Of a stretch of DNA of 64,000 bases, positions 11,012 to 21,113 are shown in pieces. This stretch comes from Planctomyces sp. GTDB taxonomy: Bacteria; Planctomycetota; Planctomycetia; Planctomycetales; Planctomycetaceae. A model generated the notes under the pieces. The model was given only the letters and a program-made list of their open reading frames with translations, was not told the DNA's origin and ran no database searches. Made by a program: the position numbers and the translations under genes. Each line of letters starts with the position of its first letter. Position 1 is the stretch's first letter. The stretch covers positions 1 to 64,000 of the forward strand of contig JAHBXW010000010.1 of NCBI GenBank assembly GCA_019636235.1, in the 5' to 3' direction.

Positions 11012-14000
11012 ACCGGATGATCTGTTTCGGCATCCGCACATCGATCCAGCCGTCGTCGACGCTGCGCTCGACCGTCATTCCCATGGCCCGGGAGACCCCC
11101 GCATAGGCCGGCCCTCCGGCTTCGTGCAGCAGCTTCCCCGTGCGGCGGTCGAAACAGCGCAGCCGATCGACGGGCACGGCCGATTCCATCAGGGCGTCGT
11201 CGATCACGGCGTCGTTGATGATCAACAGCGGCACGTCGGGCGGTTGATCGAGCGGGAACACCGTGCCCTCCAGCTTCAGCGACCAGAGGCGGTCGCTCCC
11301 CGATGCATTGACCGCGTGCAGCCAGCCGTTGGCGGCCGGTCTCCGCGGACCCACCAGCGCGCTGAACGGCCGTCGTGTCTGCCCGACCGGCGGCAGGGCA
11401 TTCGTCAGAATCAGCAGCCCCTGCGGATCGCGGACCGCGTGGACGGAATCCAGCGACGCCGGCGTTTCGACGCTGTGTTCCGCGACGAGTTCGCCGTCCG
11501 CCTGTCGATGCAGCGCGAGTCGCCCGGATGAGACGACAATGACCAGCTGATCGTCCGCCAGCGCGGCGACGCTGCCGATTGGCGCGTCCTTCGCCCACCG
11601 GCGTTCCCCAGTCGCCAGGTCGAGCGCCTCGAGCGGCGCAACGCCCGGCGCGCTGCCGCCGCCGTCGCCGGCCTGTGGAGAAGCGAACGCAAACGCCAAT
11701 CGACCTGCGACGCCGATTAGCAGTTCAGACGGAATGACAGTCGCCCCCTGATCCAGCAATCGGCCGTCCAGCGGCCGCAGCGATTCCCGGCGGCCGGTGC
11801 GCGGCGACCACAGGACGAGCGCCGTCTCGTCGCCATGCGCCTCCTCGTCCGCCGCGTAGCCTTCACGGGTCCACAGCGGTTCGCCCGAGGCGAGATCGAA
11901 CGCCGCCAGACGGCCGAACTGCCGCAGCGCGAGGTAGGAAGCCGTGACGGGGCCGACCTGCGCCAGCGGTCGCCCGAAGCCGTCCTGATCGAGCGGATGC
12001 GGCCCGGGTCCGGCGTCGGACACGCGCGGCAGAAAGTCGACGCTGCCGTTCGCCGCCGTGCCCCAGGCGTCGATCGTCATTCCGTTCAGGGGCCATACCA
12101 GACGGGCGGAACGCTCCCCCTGCGCATCGAACGGCGCCGCGCCGCGGAGTTGCGTGCCGCTCTGCATGATGACCAGCGGACCAATCGACCAGGCCCGCTG
12201 ATGCTCGGGAACATGGCTGATCGTCCGCTGACTGCGTTCGATGCGGACGGCCCACGGGCGGTCCTCTCCGCAACCTGAGAAGCGAATCTCCGAACGGCCA
12301 ACGAATCGCAGCTCGACGTTGAGTTCGTCAAATGAGGGGCCGGCGACGGTCTGTCGCGCAAGCCGGCGAAAGGGCGTTTCCGACGGCCAGGCGCGCTCCT
12401 CGACCTGCGGCGGCCCGGCCGGCCAGCGGTCGATGGTCGACGCCGGCGCCCGTTCGAAGCGAGCCAGGAGCGCCCTGGCCCGGATGCCAGCGGCGTCGTC
12501 GACCAGCGCCAGCCGATGCAGGACCACCTGTCGACGAACCTCGGACGTCCGATTGCCTCCGGACAAGAAACGCGAATCGGCTTCCAGCAGCGACAACCAG
12601 CGGTCCGCTCCCTGATCCGTTGGCAGCAGCCACTGCAACAGCGACTCGACGTCTTCGTCGCGCCCCGCGCCGCGGAGCCGCGCGAGGGCGGCGTCGAGCA
12701 CGGCCGTCGTCGACTCGCTGAGCCGCGCGCGGCCGTCGACAGCAGGCTCCGTTTTATCGATGAGAACGGACGCCGCGAACGCCTCGGCGCGCAGTCGCAC
12801 CGCGGGGTCCGCGCGGGACGTCGTCCAGAGCGGCGGCCCTCCACTTTGAACGGCCGCGACCAGGCAGTCGATCGCGCGCACGGGAGAGAGATCCCGCTGC
12901 AACAATTGCAGCGCTCCGCGCAGCTCGCCGGTCGGTTCGCCCGCGACGACGGCTGGCAGCGGGAGGACGTCTGTCGGCTCGGCACTGGCCGCAATCACCG
13001 TCAGCTCCCGGAGCTGCCGGATGAGGTCTGTGCGCTGGTCGCCGTTCGCCGCCTCAATTGCATCGGTCAGAACGGCTGCTGCTTCCGCGAGGGCGCCACG
13101 CCGCGCGAGCGCGGCGGCCCGAGCGACCGCATCGGCATCGTCGGCGAACAGCTGCGGCGCGGACCCCGTCGTTCTGACAAGTCGCGCTCCCTGATGATCG
13201 ACAATCAGGATGCCCTCCGGGGCCTGCGTCAGCGTGCGCAGCGTTTCGAAAGGCCGACGGTCGCCGGTCGGGGCGGCGATCTCCCGTGGCCAGTCGATCG
13301 CGCGGCGCACAGCGCCATCGTTCAATCGTACGGCCAGCGTCCCACCGCTGCGAAGCGGCACGACCGCCCAGCCCCGGGCGACGAACCCCCGCCCCGCGAT
13401 TTCCGGCACGGGGATCGACCAGCGCTCGGTTCCGTGCTCTGCATTGAGCAGCGTCAGGCGGGCTGGCTCGATGACCAGCGCATCCTCCTCGGCCGGCACG
13501 ACGAGCAGCGCTGCGCCGCGCGGACGGTTCCACAGTCTGCGGCCGGAGGAGGGGGCCAGCGCCTCCAGCAGGTCCGATTCCGGCGTCGCCCAGATCAGCG
13601 CGTTCCCGGCGCGGAACACGGCCGGCGCCCGCCACCCCGCGAAATGCTTCAGCCGCGGCGAATGCGGAGGGATCGAAGCGCTGGGAGGCCCCGCGCCGCG
13701 CCAGTCATCCCGCGATGTCCGCCGCACCCACTCCACTCGCCGGTTCCGCAGGTTGACCGTCGCCAGCGCGCCGCAGCCCAAGCTGATGCAGACGCGCTCG
13801 CCGATGACCGTCTGTTCGACGGCTGCGGACATCCGCCGCGGATCCTGCGCCAGCGGCAGACCGGCGACGCCCAACTCCAGCGTCCAGCGACGCGTGCCGT
13901 CGGCGGGATCAAGCGCCGCCAGATGCAGCGTCGAGTCGACGTCCGCAACGAACAGCAACTCGTCGCCGGCGCGGACGGGCGGGCCGAGCACGACGATGGG

Positions 14001-15479
14001 CAGCATGACATCGCCGATCGCCCACACCGGTTCCGATTGCCAGTGCTCGCGCCGGAAGTCTGGCGACGTCGTGACGATCTGCCGCACGCGGACGCGCCGC
14101 TGCTGGATCGACCTGTCGGCGAACGGCGGCGGCAGCGGCGGCGGCGGCAGCTGTGACGCGTCGTGGGCGTCGGCGGCCGGATCGACGATCCAGTTCTCGA
14201 CGACCAGCGAGACGCGGTCCCCATCGGCGGCCGGCTGTGCGAACACCGATTCGCCGAGCAACTGGCGGGCCAAGGTGAAGGGCTGCATGCGGTCGACGGC
14301 GATGCCCCCCGGCCATTCCACGGCCGCCCCGCTGTCAGCAGTCGCCGATGCGATCGTCGTCATGCCATTGACGATCCAGCGGCCGTCCGCAGTGCGAGCC
14401 GGCGCCGTCAATGCCAGCAGCGGATGGGCGATGAATTCAAAGTCGTCCAGCGCCCCCGCGACCTGCCGCGCAAGTTCCTGCGGCACGCGCAGCGGCAGAT
14501 CCCAGACGACGGTCTCCGAGGGCAGCAGTTCTGCCGGCTCGTCCAGAGCGCTGGCGCCGCTGCGTTCGATCTCCTTCAGAACCGGTCCCAGGCGAGGATC
14601 GTTCAAAGCGGCGGCGCGTGCCGCCGGCGACAGGAGCGGTTCCGTCGCGCGCCACCACGCGGTCGCCTCGGCCGTCCGTCCAGTCTCCTGCAATGCGATT
14701 GCTCTCCACAGCGCGGCGCGGAGCGACGCATCCGCCAGCCCGGCAGGCACGGCCACGCCCGCGAACAGTTCGTCGCAGGCGGCGGCACATTCGCGCAGCG
14801 ACCACGCGTCGAACGCCCGCCCGGCGAGTTCCACCAGCGCCCGCTCCCGGGACGGCGTCTCGGGAAAGCGCTCCGCCAACGACCACAGATCATGCGGCGA
14901 GCCGTTGCGGAGTGCCGCTTCAAGTTGCCGGCCCGCCTCCGGTTCCGCGATTCGAATATATTCGGCGCGGACGGACCGGGGCTGCGCGGCGAGCGCCTCC
15001 CGGACGGCCAGCCGCGGCGAGAGCCTTCGATCATCAACGGCGATCAGCGCAGCCGGATCGGCGCTCTCCAGCAGACTCCGCCATTCCGCGATCGCGGCCA
15101 GCACATCCCCGCGCGTCGCGGTTTCCGCTGCCGCCGCCAGTCTGCGCGTGGCGGCTTCATCGACGACCGTCTGCAGTGAGTAGCGCCGCAGCGCGGCATC
15201 CGCGTCGTCCGCGGCAACGTCCGGTCTGTCCGCCTGGGCGAGAACGTTCGGAGAGGACAGCAGAGCCGCAGCCAGCGCGGCGAACGCGAACGTCCGGCGC
15301 CGCAGCGCGGGCGCACGCTCGCCGCGGCGCGCAGTCCGGTCAGGAGGCGCCGAGTTCCCGGCGCAGGGCGTGCAGCTCGTCGCGGAGTTCAGACAGTCCG
15401 CCTTCCAGCGCGGAGACGCGTTCTTCGAGCGCCGCAAGTGCGGACGCGCCGCGCGGGACGGACGTCGCAACGGCTTCAT
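10980..15479 (-). CDS. Very large secreted PQQ/BamB-like beta-propeller protein
   Basis: From ATG 15479 the product would be about 1,499 residues. An export signal is visible 60-80 residues in ([20 protein letters not shown]). A helical, TPR-like region follows ([37 protein letters not shown]), then two sets of propeller blades such as [35 protein letters not shown] and [20 protein letters not shown] second helical region lies between the sets. The start is uncertain: the signal peptide begins only after the yceH stop, yet no ATG or GTG lies in frame there, so either translation begins inside yceH or a rare start codon is used. It is probably a periplasmic or surface scaffold; no catalytic motif was seen. 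Confidence 0.8.
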   Translation of the reverse strand: MKPLRRPSRAARPHLRRSKNASPRWKADCLNSATSCTPCAGNSAPPDRTARRGERAPALRRRTFAFAALAAALLSSPNVLAQADRPDVAADDADAALRRYSLQTVVDEAATRRLAAAAETATRGDVLAAIAEWRSLLESADPAALIAVDDRRLSPRLAVREALAAQPRSVRAEYIRIAEPEAGRQLEAALRNGSPHDLWSLAERFPETPSRERALVELAGRAFDAWSLRECAAACDELFAGVAVPAGLADASLRAALWRAIALQETGRTAEATAWWRATEPLLSPAARAAALNDPRLGPVLKEIERSGASALDEPAELLPSETVVWDLPLRVPQELARQVAGALDDFEFIAHPLLALTAPARTADGRWIVNGMTTIASATADSGAAVEWPGGIAVDRMQPFTLARQLLGESVFAQPAADGDRVSLVVENWIVDPAADAHDASQLPPPPLPPPFADRSIQQRRVRVRQIVTTSPDFRREHWQSEPVWAIGDVMLPIVVLGPPVRAGDELLFVADVDSTLHLAALDPADGTRRWTLELGVAGLPLAQDPRRMSAAVEQTVIGERVCISLGCGALATVNLRNRRVEWVRRTSRDDWRGAGPPSASIPPHSPRLKHFAGWRAPAVFRAGNALIWATPESDLLEALAPSSGRRLWNRPRGAALLVVPAEEDALVIEPARLTLLNAEHGTERWSIPVPEIAGRGFVARGWAVVPLRSGGTLAVRLNDGAVRRAIDWPREIAAPTGDRRPFETLRTLTQAPEGILIVDHQGARLVRTTGSAPQLFADDADAVARAAALARRGALAEAAAVLTDAIEAANGDQRTDLIRQLRELTVIAASAEPTDVLPLPAVVAGEPTGELRGALQLLQRDLSPVRAIDCLVAAVQSGGPPLWTTSRADPAVRLRAEAFAASVLIDKTEPAVDGRARLSESTTAVLDAALARLRGAGRDEDVESLLQWLLPTDQGADRWLSLLEADSRFLSGGNRTSEVRRQVVLHRLALVDDAAGIRARALLARFERAPASTIDRWPAGPPQVEERAWPSETPFRRLARQTVAGPSFDELNVELRFVGRSEIRFSGCGEDRPWAVRIERSQRTISHVPEHQRAWSIGPLVIMQSGTQLRGAAPFDAQGERSARLVWPLNGMTIDAWGTAANGSVDFLPRVSDAGPGPHPLDQDGFGRPLAQVGPVTASYLALRQFGRLAAFDLASGEPLWTREGYAADEEAHGDETALVLWSPRTGRRESLRPLDGRLLDQGATVIPSELLIGVAGRLAFAFASPQAGDGGGSAPGVAPLEALDLATGERRWAKDAPIGSVAALADDQLVIVVSSGRLALHRQADGELVAEHSVETPASLDSVHAVRDPQGLLILTNALPPVGQTRRPFSALVGPRRPAANGWLHAVNASGSDRLWSLKLEGTVFPLDQPPDVPLLIINDAVIDDALMESAVPVDRLRCFDRRTGKLLHEAGGPAYAGVSRAMGMTVERSVDDGWIDVRMPKQIIRFRYRPEPRTP

Positions 15480-16059
15480 CGTCGGACTCCTCGTCCGGAA
15501 ACTGGGCGGCCGGTTCAAGGCGTTTGCCCTCGTCGGACAGGTAGAAGTGATGATCGACTTCCACGCCCCGGCGGTCCAGCGAGCCATTGGACTGGACGTA
15601 TCCCTGTTCGATCAGCGGCGCGAGTTCCGTCCGCAGCTGCTCCAGTGTTTCGATCGCCGCCATCCGCCCCGCGCGGGATCGGAGTTCCCCCAGCTGCTGC
15701 CGACCGCGCAGCCACAACTCGGCCATGATGGCCAATTGCGGTTCGGACCAGGGGTAGGCCTTGCGGGCGTAATGCCGGAAGCGTTCGGTGCGGCCGCCTT
15801 CGGTATGCACTACGGCGACCAGCCCCAGATGCCGGAGTTCCGTGAGGAATCGTTCGACCTGCTCTTCGCTGTAGCTGGTGACAGGATCGCGATTGCTCTT
15901 CTGATTGCAGCCGGCGGTGCAGGACTTGAGCGTCAGCGGATACTGATCGGGCGTGGTCATCGCCTTTTCGATCAGAACGCCCAGCGTGCGGCGCTGCGGC
16001 CTGGAGAGTTCCCGGGGCGCCGGCGCGCGCTCCGCCTGGTCTTGCAGTTCCTCGGACAT
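15340..16059 (-). CDS. yceH: YceH family protein (DUF480)
   Basis: The product is 239 residues from ATG 16059, which follows AGGAG at 9 bases; an upstream in-frame ATG (16092) and GTG (16098) are possible. The DUF480 core is clear: [20 protein letters not shown], then [38 protein letters not shown] and [11 protein letters not shown]. The fold is a tandem winged helix and the molecular function is unknown. The C-terminal ~40 residues form a short coiled coil ([20 protein letters not shown]). The 3' end overlaps the candidate start of the downstream beta-propeller gene. Confidence 0.93.
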   Translation of the reverse strand: MSEELQDQAERAPAPRELSRPQRRTLGVLIEKAMTTPDQYPLTLKSCTAGCNQKSNRDPVTSYSEEQVERFLTELRHLGLVAVVHTEGGRTERFRHYARKAYPWSEPQLAIMAELWLRGRQQLGELRSRAGRMAAIETLEQLRTELAPLIEQGYVQSNGSLDRRGVEVDHHFYLSDEGKRLEPAAQFPDEESDDEAVATSVPRGASALAALEERVSALEGGLSELRDELHALRRELGAS

Positions 16060-16110
16060 CCCTGACGACTCCTGTGTCTCCCTGCCGGACATTCCCACAG
16101 CGCGCCGCTT

Positions 16111-16124
16111 TCCGCCGCGGCGGA
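16111..16124. promoter_or_regulatory. 14-bp perfect palindrome upstream of yceH
   Basis: TCCGCCGCGGCGGA is a perfect palindrome 52 bases upstream of the chosen yceH start. It is nested in a longer imperfect hairpin (CAGCGCGCCG near 16098 pairing with CGGCGCGCGCTG near 16131). It could be an operator, an mRNA structure, or chance in GC-rich DNA. Confidence 0.25.
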
Positions 16125-16314
16125 CCGGGCCGGCGCGCGCTGCCGGAACAGCAGGTTAGTTTTCGGTTCGTGTCGGGTCACGCGTCCGCAGGCATCTTTC
16201 ATCCGTCGCGACGGAATGGCCCGGGGCTGGAACCGTTTCGCGGGCGGTGCATCTTGCGGGCGGCTTTCGAACCGCCTACGGTGGCGGATTCCTTCCCGCC
16301 TGCCCGCGACGTTC

Positions 16315-17520
16315 ATGCCCACCGACAGCCTGCCCCGCGTCGTCCTCAAGCCCCGTCGCGCGGCCCCGTTCTTCAACCGCCACCCCTGGGTCTTCGCCGG
16401 CGCGGTCGATCGAATCGAAGGCTCGCCCGAAGCCGGCGACATCGTCGACGTCCATTCCAGCGCCGGAGCGTTCGTTGCCCGGGGCCTGTTCAACCCGGCC
16501 AGCCGCATCCGCGTGCGGCTCTACGCCTGGCAGGACGGAGTGTCGCTGGACGACGACTTCTGGGCCGAGCGACTGCGCGAGGCCATCGCCCTCCGGCGAA
16601 AGCTGTTCGCTGGAACGCCGGCCGAACGGGCCTGCCGCATCGTGTTCAGCGAGGGAGATGGGCTGTCCGGCGTCATCATCGACCGCTACGGCGATTATCT
16701 GACCGTCCAATGGACCAGCCGGGCGCTCGCCCAGCGGCAGGCCGTGTTTCTGGAAGTCCTGCAGGAGGAGCTGCAGCCCAAAGGCATCTGGCTGCGAACA
16801 GAGAAGGGCATCGGCGAGATCGAGGGGCTCGAGATTCGGGACGGTCTGCTGTCCGGCGAAGCGCCGCCGCGTCCGCTGATCGTCGAGGAGCAGGGGCTGT
16901 CGTTCGCGGTGGACATCGTCGAGGGTCAGAAGACGGGGTTCTTCTTCGACCAGCGGGAGAACCGGGCGGCCGTGGCGCGATACGCGAGCGGCGCGAACGT
17001 GCTGGACACGTTCTGCTACACGGGGGGGTTTGGGATCGCGGCGGCGAAGCTGGGGGGGGCGGCGCGTGTGACGTCGGTCGATTCCTCCGCGCCGGCGCTG
17101 GCGCTGGCGGGCCGGAACGCGGAAATGAACGGCGTTCAGGAGCGGATGCAATTCGAGAACGCGAACGCGTTTCGCAAGCTCGAAGAGCTGAAGGAAACGC
17201 AGGCGCGGTTCGACCTGGTGATCCTTGACCCGCCGAAGATGGCCCGGAACCAGAACGGACTGGAGAAGGCGTTGCGGGGGTACTTCAGCCTGAACCGGCT
17301 GGCCATCGACCTGCTTCCGCCGGGGGGCATTCTGGCGACATGCAGCTGTTCCGGGCTGGTGACGCGTGAGGATTTTGAGGGGATGCTGCAGCAGACGGCC
17401 CTGCAATCGAAACGTCGGGTGCAGATTCTGGAGGCCCGTCTGCAGGCGCCGGATCATCCCTTTACGCCGGCGTGCCCGGAGACTCTATACTTGAAGTGCT
17501 ACATCTGCCGGGTTCTCTGA
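16315..17520 (+). CDS. Class I SAM-dependent rRNA methyltransferase, RlmI-like
   Basis: The 401-residue product matches the RlmI family, which methylates cytosine C5 in 23S rRNA. An N-terminal PUA domain (VVLKPRRAAPFFNRHPWVFAGAV) is followed by a central linker (EGDGLSGVIIDRYGDYLTVQWTS) and a Rossmann methyltransferase domain with GQKTGFFFDQREN, the SAM-binding stretch VLDTFCYTGGFGIAA, DSSAPALALAGRNAEMNG and the catalytic LVILDPPKMARN. A conserved cysteine segment (ILATCSCSGLV) follows. ATG 16315 starts at the PUA domain; the in-frame codons before it are not family-like. The target base is inferred from the family. Confidence 0.9.
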   Translation: MPTDSLPRVVLKPRRAAPFFNRHPWVFAGAVDRIEGSPEAGDIVDVHSSAGAFVARGLFNPASRIRVRLYAWQDGVSLDDDFWAERLREAIALRRKLFAGTPAERACRIVFSEGDGLSGVIIDRYGDYLTVQWTSRALAQRQAVFLEVLQEELQPKGIWLRTEKGIGEIEGLEIRDGLLSGEAPPRPLIVEEQGLSFAVDIVEGQKTGFFFDQRENRAAVARYASGANVLDTFCYTGGFGIAAAKLGGAARVTSVDSSAPALALAGRNAEMNGVQERMQFENANAFRKLEELKETQARFDLVILDPPKMARNQNGLEKALRGYFSLNRLAIDLLPPGGILATCSCSGLVTREDFEGMLQQTALQSKRRVQILEARLQAPDHPFTPACPETLYLKCYICRVL

Positions 17521-17632
17521 CCGGGCGGCGGCGCCGGAGACGTCTCTCGCGGGTCGCCGAGCGGCCGCCAGCGAACGCTGTCCGTGCGATGCGGCCCGTC
17601 GCGCCCGCCCGGCGCACCTGGGAAAAATCGCC

Positions 17633-18142
17633 ATGCCGATGTGCCTCATCCCGATGGACGGCAGCCACCCGGTCCCTGTCGACAAGGCCGTGATCCTCGT
17701 CGGCCGCCAGCAGGACTGCGACGTCGTCATCAAGAACAGCCGGAAGGTCTCGCGACGCCACTGCTGCGTGGCCCAGATCAACGGCGAGTTCGTGGTCCGG
17801 GACCTGGGCAGCATGAACGGCGTGCGGATCAACGGGCAGTTGATCGGCAAGGAGGGGCGGATCCGCGTCGGCGACGAGCTGCACATCGGCGACGTCGGCT
17901 ATCGGCTGGCGGCGGTGGACGCGATTCCGAAAAAAGGCGCCCCGGGGTCGCCGCCCAGGCGGCCCATCCAGACGCCCGATCCGAAATACCTCAGCATGGA
18001 CGTTCCGGTGGCGCTGCCGGAGCAGGCTCAGAATTTCGCGGTCGAGGAGACCGATCCGCGGATGAAGGCCGTTCCGAAAAAGCCGTCGCGCCCGCCGAGA
18101 AAGACGTACGAAGTCACCGACGACGACGTTATCGAGGAGTGA
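17633..18142 (+). CDS. FHA-domain protein
   Basis: The 169-residue product has one forkhead-associated domain at about residues 18-95, which binds phosphothreonine peptides. Key residues are visible: GR at 24-25, the SRRH motif at 40-43 and NG at 62-63 within DLGSMNGVRINGQL. The C-terminal third is proline- and basic-rich and ends in an acidic TDDDVIEE tail, with no second domain. It lies between the methyltransferase and Ku on the same strand. A partner kinase is likely somewhere, but none is adjacent. Confidence 0.9.
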   Translation: MPMCLIPMDGSHPVPVDKAVILVGRQQDCDVVIKNSRKVSRRHCCVAQINGEFVVRDLGSMNGVRINGQLIGKEGRIRVGDELHIGDVGYRLAAVDAIPKKGAPGSPPRRPIQTPDPKYLSMDVPVALPEQAQNFAVEETDPRMKAVPKKPSRPPRKTYEVTDDDVIEE

Positions 18143-18277
18143 TGGGACGGCGCGGCGGGCCCCAGCGACGCCGAAGGCCGCTCCCGCGGCATGACGTTTG
18201 CCCGTACAATCGCCCGTGCTGTGCCAAGGCAGGCTGCGTCCATTCAGGGAGGTGGTCCTCCACTTTGAAGGCCGGCC

Positions 18278-19171
18278 ATGGCTGCCCACGCGTTCTGGAA
18301 GGGTTTTCTGCGCATCAGCCTCGTTTCGATCCCCGTCAAAGCCTACTCGGCGATCAATTCGGGCGAGCGCATCTCGCTGAATCAACTGCACGCAGACTGC
18401 CTGTCGCGCATCCAGTACAAGAAGTCCTGCCCCGTCCACGGCGAAGTCCCCTCAGCGGAAATCGTCTCCGGCTACGAAGTCTCCAAGGGACGCTGGGTCG
18501 TCATCGATCCGGATGAGCTCGACCGCCTCAGAACCGACAGCGACCGAAATGTCAGCGTGGACACGTTCGTCCCGGCGGGGGCCGTCGACCCGATCCATTA
18601 CTCCGGCCGCAGCTATTACCTCGTGCCGGACGCCGCCGTCGGCCAGAAACCGTATCAGATCATCGTCGACGCGATGCGCGACCAGAAGGTCGAGGCCCTG
18701 GCCCAGGTCGTCATCGGGCGTCGCGAACAGCTCGTGGTGGTCCGCGCCGCGGACGGATTGCTGATGATGTCGTCGCTGATGTACGCGGCCGAGGTGCGGC
18801 CCGCGAGCGAATTCCGCAACGAGGTCGAAGGCGCCTCCGCGAACCGCCAGGAGCTGCAACTGGCGAAACAGCTGATTTCAGCCATGACCGCGAAGTCCGC
18901 GAAGCTGGATGCGTACCGCGACCTGTACAACGAGAAGCTGACGGCGCTGATTCAGTCGAAGGCGGACGGGAAAGAACTGTCGGTTCCGGAGGAGTCGGCG
19001 GCGCCGCCGGTGATCAACCTGATCGACGCGATGCGGGCCAGCATGAAGCAGGTGAAGTCGCCCCCGGGGCGGGCCGCGAAGCCGGCCGCCGGCCGCAAGA
19101 AGACGGGCGCGCTGCGGCAAGTGGTCGCCGCGACGCGCAAAACGCCGGCGAAAAAACGCAAGTCAGGCTGA
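18278..19171 (+). CDS. ku: Ku protein (non-homologous end joining)
   Basis: Bacterial Ku homodimers bind double-strand DNA ends and recruit LigD. The 297-residue product starts with WKGFLRISLVSIPVKAYSA and shows HADCLSRIQYKKSCPVHGEVPSAEI, GYEVSKGRWVVID and the bridge/arm region EFRNEVEGASANRQELQLAK. The C-terminal extension after residue ~255 is lysine-, arginine- and alanine-rich (AAKPAAGRKKTGAL through KTPAKKRKSG), the type of tail linked to DNA binding in longer bacterial Ku proteins. No LigD or other repair gene is nearby. Confidence 0.95.
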   Translation: MAAHAFWKGFLRISLVSIPVKAYSAINSGERISLNQLHADCLSRIQYKKSCPVHGEVPSAEIVSGYEVSKGRWVVIDPDELDRLRTDSDRNVSVDTFVPAGAVDPIHYSGRSYYLVPDAAVGQKPYQIIVDAMRDQKVEALAQVVIGRREQLVVVRAADGLLMMSSLMYAAEVRPASEFRNEVEGASANRQELQLAKQLISAMTAKSAKLDAYRDLYNEKLTALIQSKADGKELSVPEESAAPPVINLIDAMRASMKQVKSPPGRAAKPAAGRKKTGALRQVVAATRKTPAKKRKSG

Positions 19172-19241
19172 TGCGGACGTGTCATCGCCCCGCGCAGGAA
19201 GCGCGGCATGAGCCGGCAGCCTGAGCGCCGGGCGTCGCCGC

Positions 19242-19397
19242 AGGGTGCGGTCGAGGCACGAGACCCACCGGCTCTTCGGCGGGCATTGGAAAGTGCAAAT
19301 TGAAGAGGCGAGCGGGGGACGCCCATCCCCTTTACCTCGTGGATGGTGGGTCCCCGCCGGCTCGCCCTCACGGGCTCACGGCTCGACGCCACCCTAC
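19242..19397. repeat. Intergenic element, copy A (~156 bp)
   Basis: Copy A runs from AGGGTGCGGTCGAGGCACG to CTCGACGCCACCCTAC. It matches copy B over nearly its whole length, including CGAGACCCACCGGCTCTTCG, GGGGGACGCCCATCCCCT, CGTGGATGGTGGGT and CCGGCTCGCCCTCACGGGCT. The two ends are imperfect inverted repeats of each other. The interior holds further GC-rich inverted segments, so the transcript could fold into a large structure. No reading frame is conserved between the copies. Confidence 0.85.
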
Positions 19398-19423
19398 CGC
19401 TTCGCGCGACGTCAAATCGATGT

Positions 19424-19597
19424 AGGGTGTGGTCGAGGCACGAGACCCACCGGCTCTTCGGCGGGCAAAGTGCAAAACGGCAATTGCAAAGTGCAAATTG
19501 AAGAGGCGAGTGGGGGACGCCCATCCCCTGTGGACGTCGTGGATGGTGGGTCATCGCCGGCTCGCCCTCACGGGCTTACGGCTCGACGCCACCCTAC
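19424..19597. repeat. Intergenic element, copy B (~174 bp)
   Basis: This second, same-orientation copy begins 26 bases after copy A. Just outside its left edge the sequence reads GTAGGGTG and its right end reads CACCCTAC, an 8-bp perfect inverted terminus that extends imperfectly to 16 bp (GTAGGGTGTGGTCGAG against CTCGACGCCACCCTAC). Relative to copy A it has an extra piece in which AAAGTGCAAA occurs twice, 21 bases apart (19467 and 19488). That spacing is three heptamers. Confidence 0.85.
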
Positions 19598-19630
19598 GGC
19601 GCCGTTTGCAGGCGAATGATGACGATCGCA

Positions 19631-19660
19631 ATGACCAATTATTGATGACCAATGATCAAT
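19631..19660. repeat. Short ATGAYCAAT repeat cluster
   Basis: ATGACCAAT occurs at 19631 and 19645 and ATGATCAAT at 19652, forming an AT-rich patch in GC-rich DNA. The spacings of 14 and 7 bases are multiples of seven, as in heptamer-type intergenic repeats. Confidence 0.6.
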
Positions 19661-19758
19661 TCTGGTCGCCCGGACCACGCCCAGTGCTGCGACCTGGGTC
19701 CTGCAGCCCGACAGCCGAGCCGTCGGCTGGGATGCCTGTCATCCCGCCGCCTTCCTCC

Positions 19759-21009
19759 TCAGTCCGCCTCCCGCAACTTCGGCTGCGCGGCACGCCACGT
19801 CGCCTCATCGACCTGCCGCGTCTCGTGCAGCAGCACATGGCAGCCCTTCATCCCTCCCACCACGATATCCGGCAGGCCATCCCCGTTGAGGTCCGCGATC
19901 GAAATCTGCCGCCCGATCCCCGCCTCCCCGTCCGCCAGATAGGGCGTCCACACAACCCCTTCGTCCGTCCGCTCGAGCCGGAACCAGTACACCACTGCCC
20001 CGGCGTCCCACATCGGGCTCTGCCGGTGGTGTGACCAGTACGTTTTCCCGGTGACGATGTCCTGCAGGCCGTCGCCGTCAATGTCCGCCAGCGCGACCGA
20101 GTGCAGCTCGGTGAACACCAGCCCGTGCCGGTTCTCCTCCGGCCGCTCGTTCATGATCATCCGCAGGTCGAACGTCCGCTCATCCCCCTCGCGCGACTGC
20201 TGGTACCAGGCCAGGCCGAAGTCGTGCGCCGCCAGGCTGGTGATGACGTCGTTCAGCCCGTCGCCGTCGACGTCGTAGGCGTGCATCTCCGCGCCGCCGT
20301 ACTTCGGGGTGAATTTCGTTTCGTGGAACGGCCAGGGCGCGTTCAAGGCGTTCTCGGCCGGCTGCTCGAACCAGCCGGTGGCCATCAGGATGTCGCTGCG
20401 GCCATCTCCGTTGACGTCGCCGACGCCCAGGCCGTGGCCGAAGCGTTCCGGCGCGGACTGGTCGGAAACGACGTGAAACGTCCACGCCTGGAAGGGGCGT
20501 TCGGGGTGAAATGTCGCGAAGCCGTACTTGCCCTGAAACGTGCAGACCAGCTCCGGCCGCCCGTCGCCGAGGACGTCGATGAAGTGGGGGGATTCGTTGG
20601 CGACCGAGTCGAAGACCTGGTGCCTGGGCCAGTGTCCGCCGGCGTCGCCGGGGTTCTCGTAGACGTACGCGGGCGTGCCGGGGAAGCCTACGACGAACAC
20701 GTCGGCCCAGCCATCGCCGTTGAAGTCGTACACCCAGTTGAAGAAGTTGTCGGCGTAGAAGTCGAGCGGTTGCGGTTTGGGCGGGTAGATCTCGTGAGCG
20801 GTCTGGAAGTCAGGCCCCGCGTACCAGAAGGGGCCGTAGACGACGTCGGGATGTCCGTCGTTGTTGAGGTCGCCGGCATTCGCGCCTTCGGAGTAGTACA
20901 CATCCGTAAGTTGAATGCGGCGGAACGTGTGCAGAACGCGATCTTCGGCGCTGGCGGCCGTCAGCAGGGCGGGAACGGCAAGGACCAGCAGAACGGGCAG
21001 GCGGCGCAT
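19759..21009 (-). CDS. Secreted FG-GAP/VCBS repeat protein
   Basis: The 416-residue product has a signal peptide (LPVLLVLAVPALLTAASA). FG-GAP-type repeats run along the chain, each with a calcium-binding-like D-x-N-x-D-G loop: GDLNNDGHPDVVYG, YDFNGDGWADVFVVG, GDVNGDGRSDILMAT, YDVDGDGLNDVITSL, ADIDGDGLQDIVTGK and ADLNGDGLPDIVVGG. Together they should form a seven-bladed, integrin-alpha-like propeller outside the cytoplasm. This is a common planctomycete surface family; ligand and role are unknown. The next gene on this strand, a PQQ-type propeller, lies 104 bases upstream and could be in the same operon. Confidence 0.92.
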   Translation of the reverse strand: MRRLPVLLVLAVPALLTAASAEDRVLHTFRRIQLTDVYYSEGANAGDLNNDGHPDVVYGPFWYAGPDFQTAHEIYPPKPQPLDFYADNFFNWVYDFNGDGWADVFVVGFPGTPAYVYENPGDAGGHWPRHQVFDSVANESPHFIDVLGDGRPELVCTFQGKYGFATFHPERPFQAWTFHVVSDQSAPERFGHGLGVGDVNGDGRSDILMATGWFEQPAENALNAPWPFHETKFTPKYGGAEMHAYDVDGDGLNDVITSLAAHDFGLAWYQQSREGDERTFDLRMIMNERPEENRHGLVFTELHSVALADIDGDGLQDIVTGKTYWSHHRQSPMWDAGAVVYWFRLERTDEGVVWTPYLADGEAGIGRQISIADLNGDGLPDIVVGGMKGCHVLLHETRQVDEATWRAAQPKLREAD

Positions 21010-21113
21010 GGAGGACTCCGGGAGAACTGCCGCGGCGGAGGTCCCGCCATCGGCCGGTGTCGATCAGGCCGCCACTGTACCCGCGCGGCGTTCGCGTCGC
21101 ACGCCGCTGACGT

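Larger units (their letters stand above)
19172..19758. other. Repeat-rich intergenic region
   Basis: This gap lies between the stops of Ku (+) and the FG-GAP gene (-). It holds two copies of a ~160-bp element and a short cluster of ATGAYCAAT repeats, both listed separately. Frames crossing it on either strand are made of these repeats and are not genes. No clear terminator was found. Confidence 0.7.

Noticed and set aside
12516-15183. Long forward frames opposite the giant beta-propeller gene
   Set aside because: Propeller blade motifs repeat in the reverse frame, while the forward translations are low in hydrophobic residues and carry no motif.
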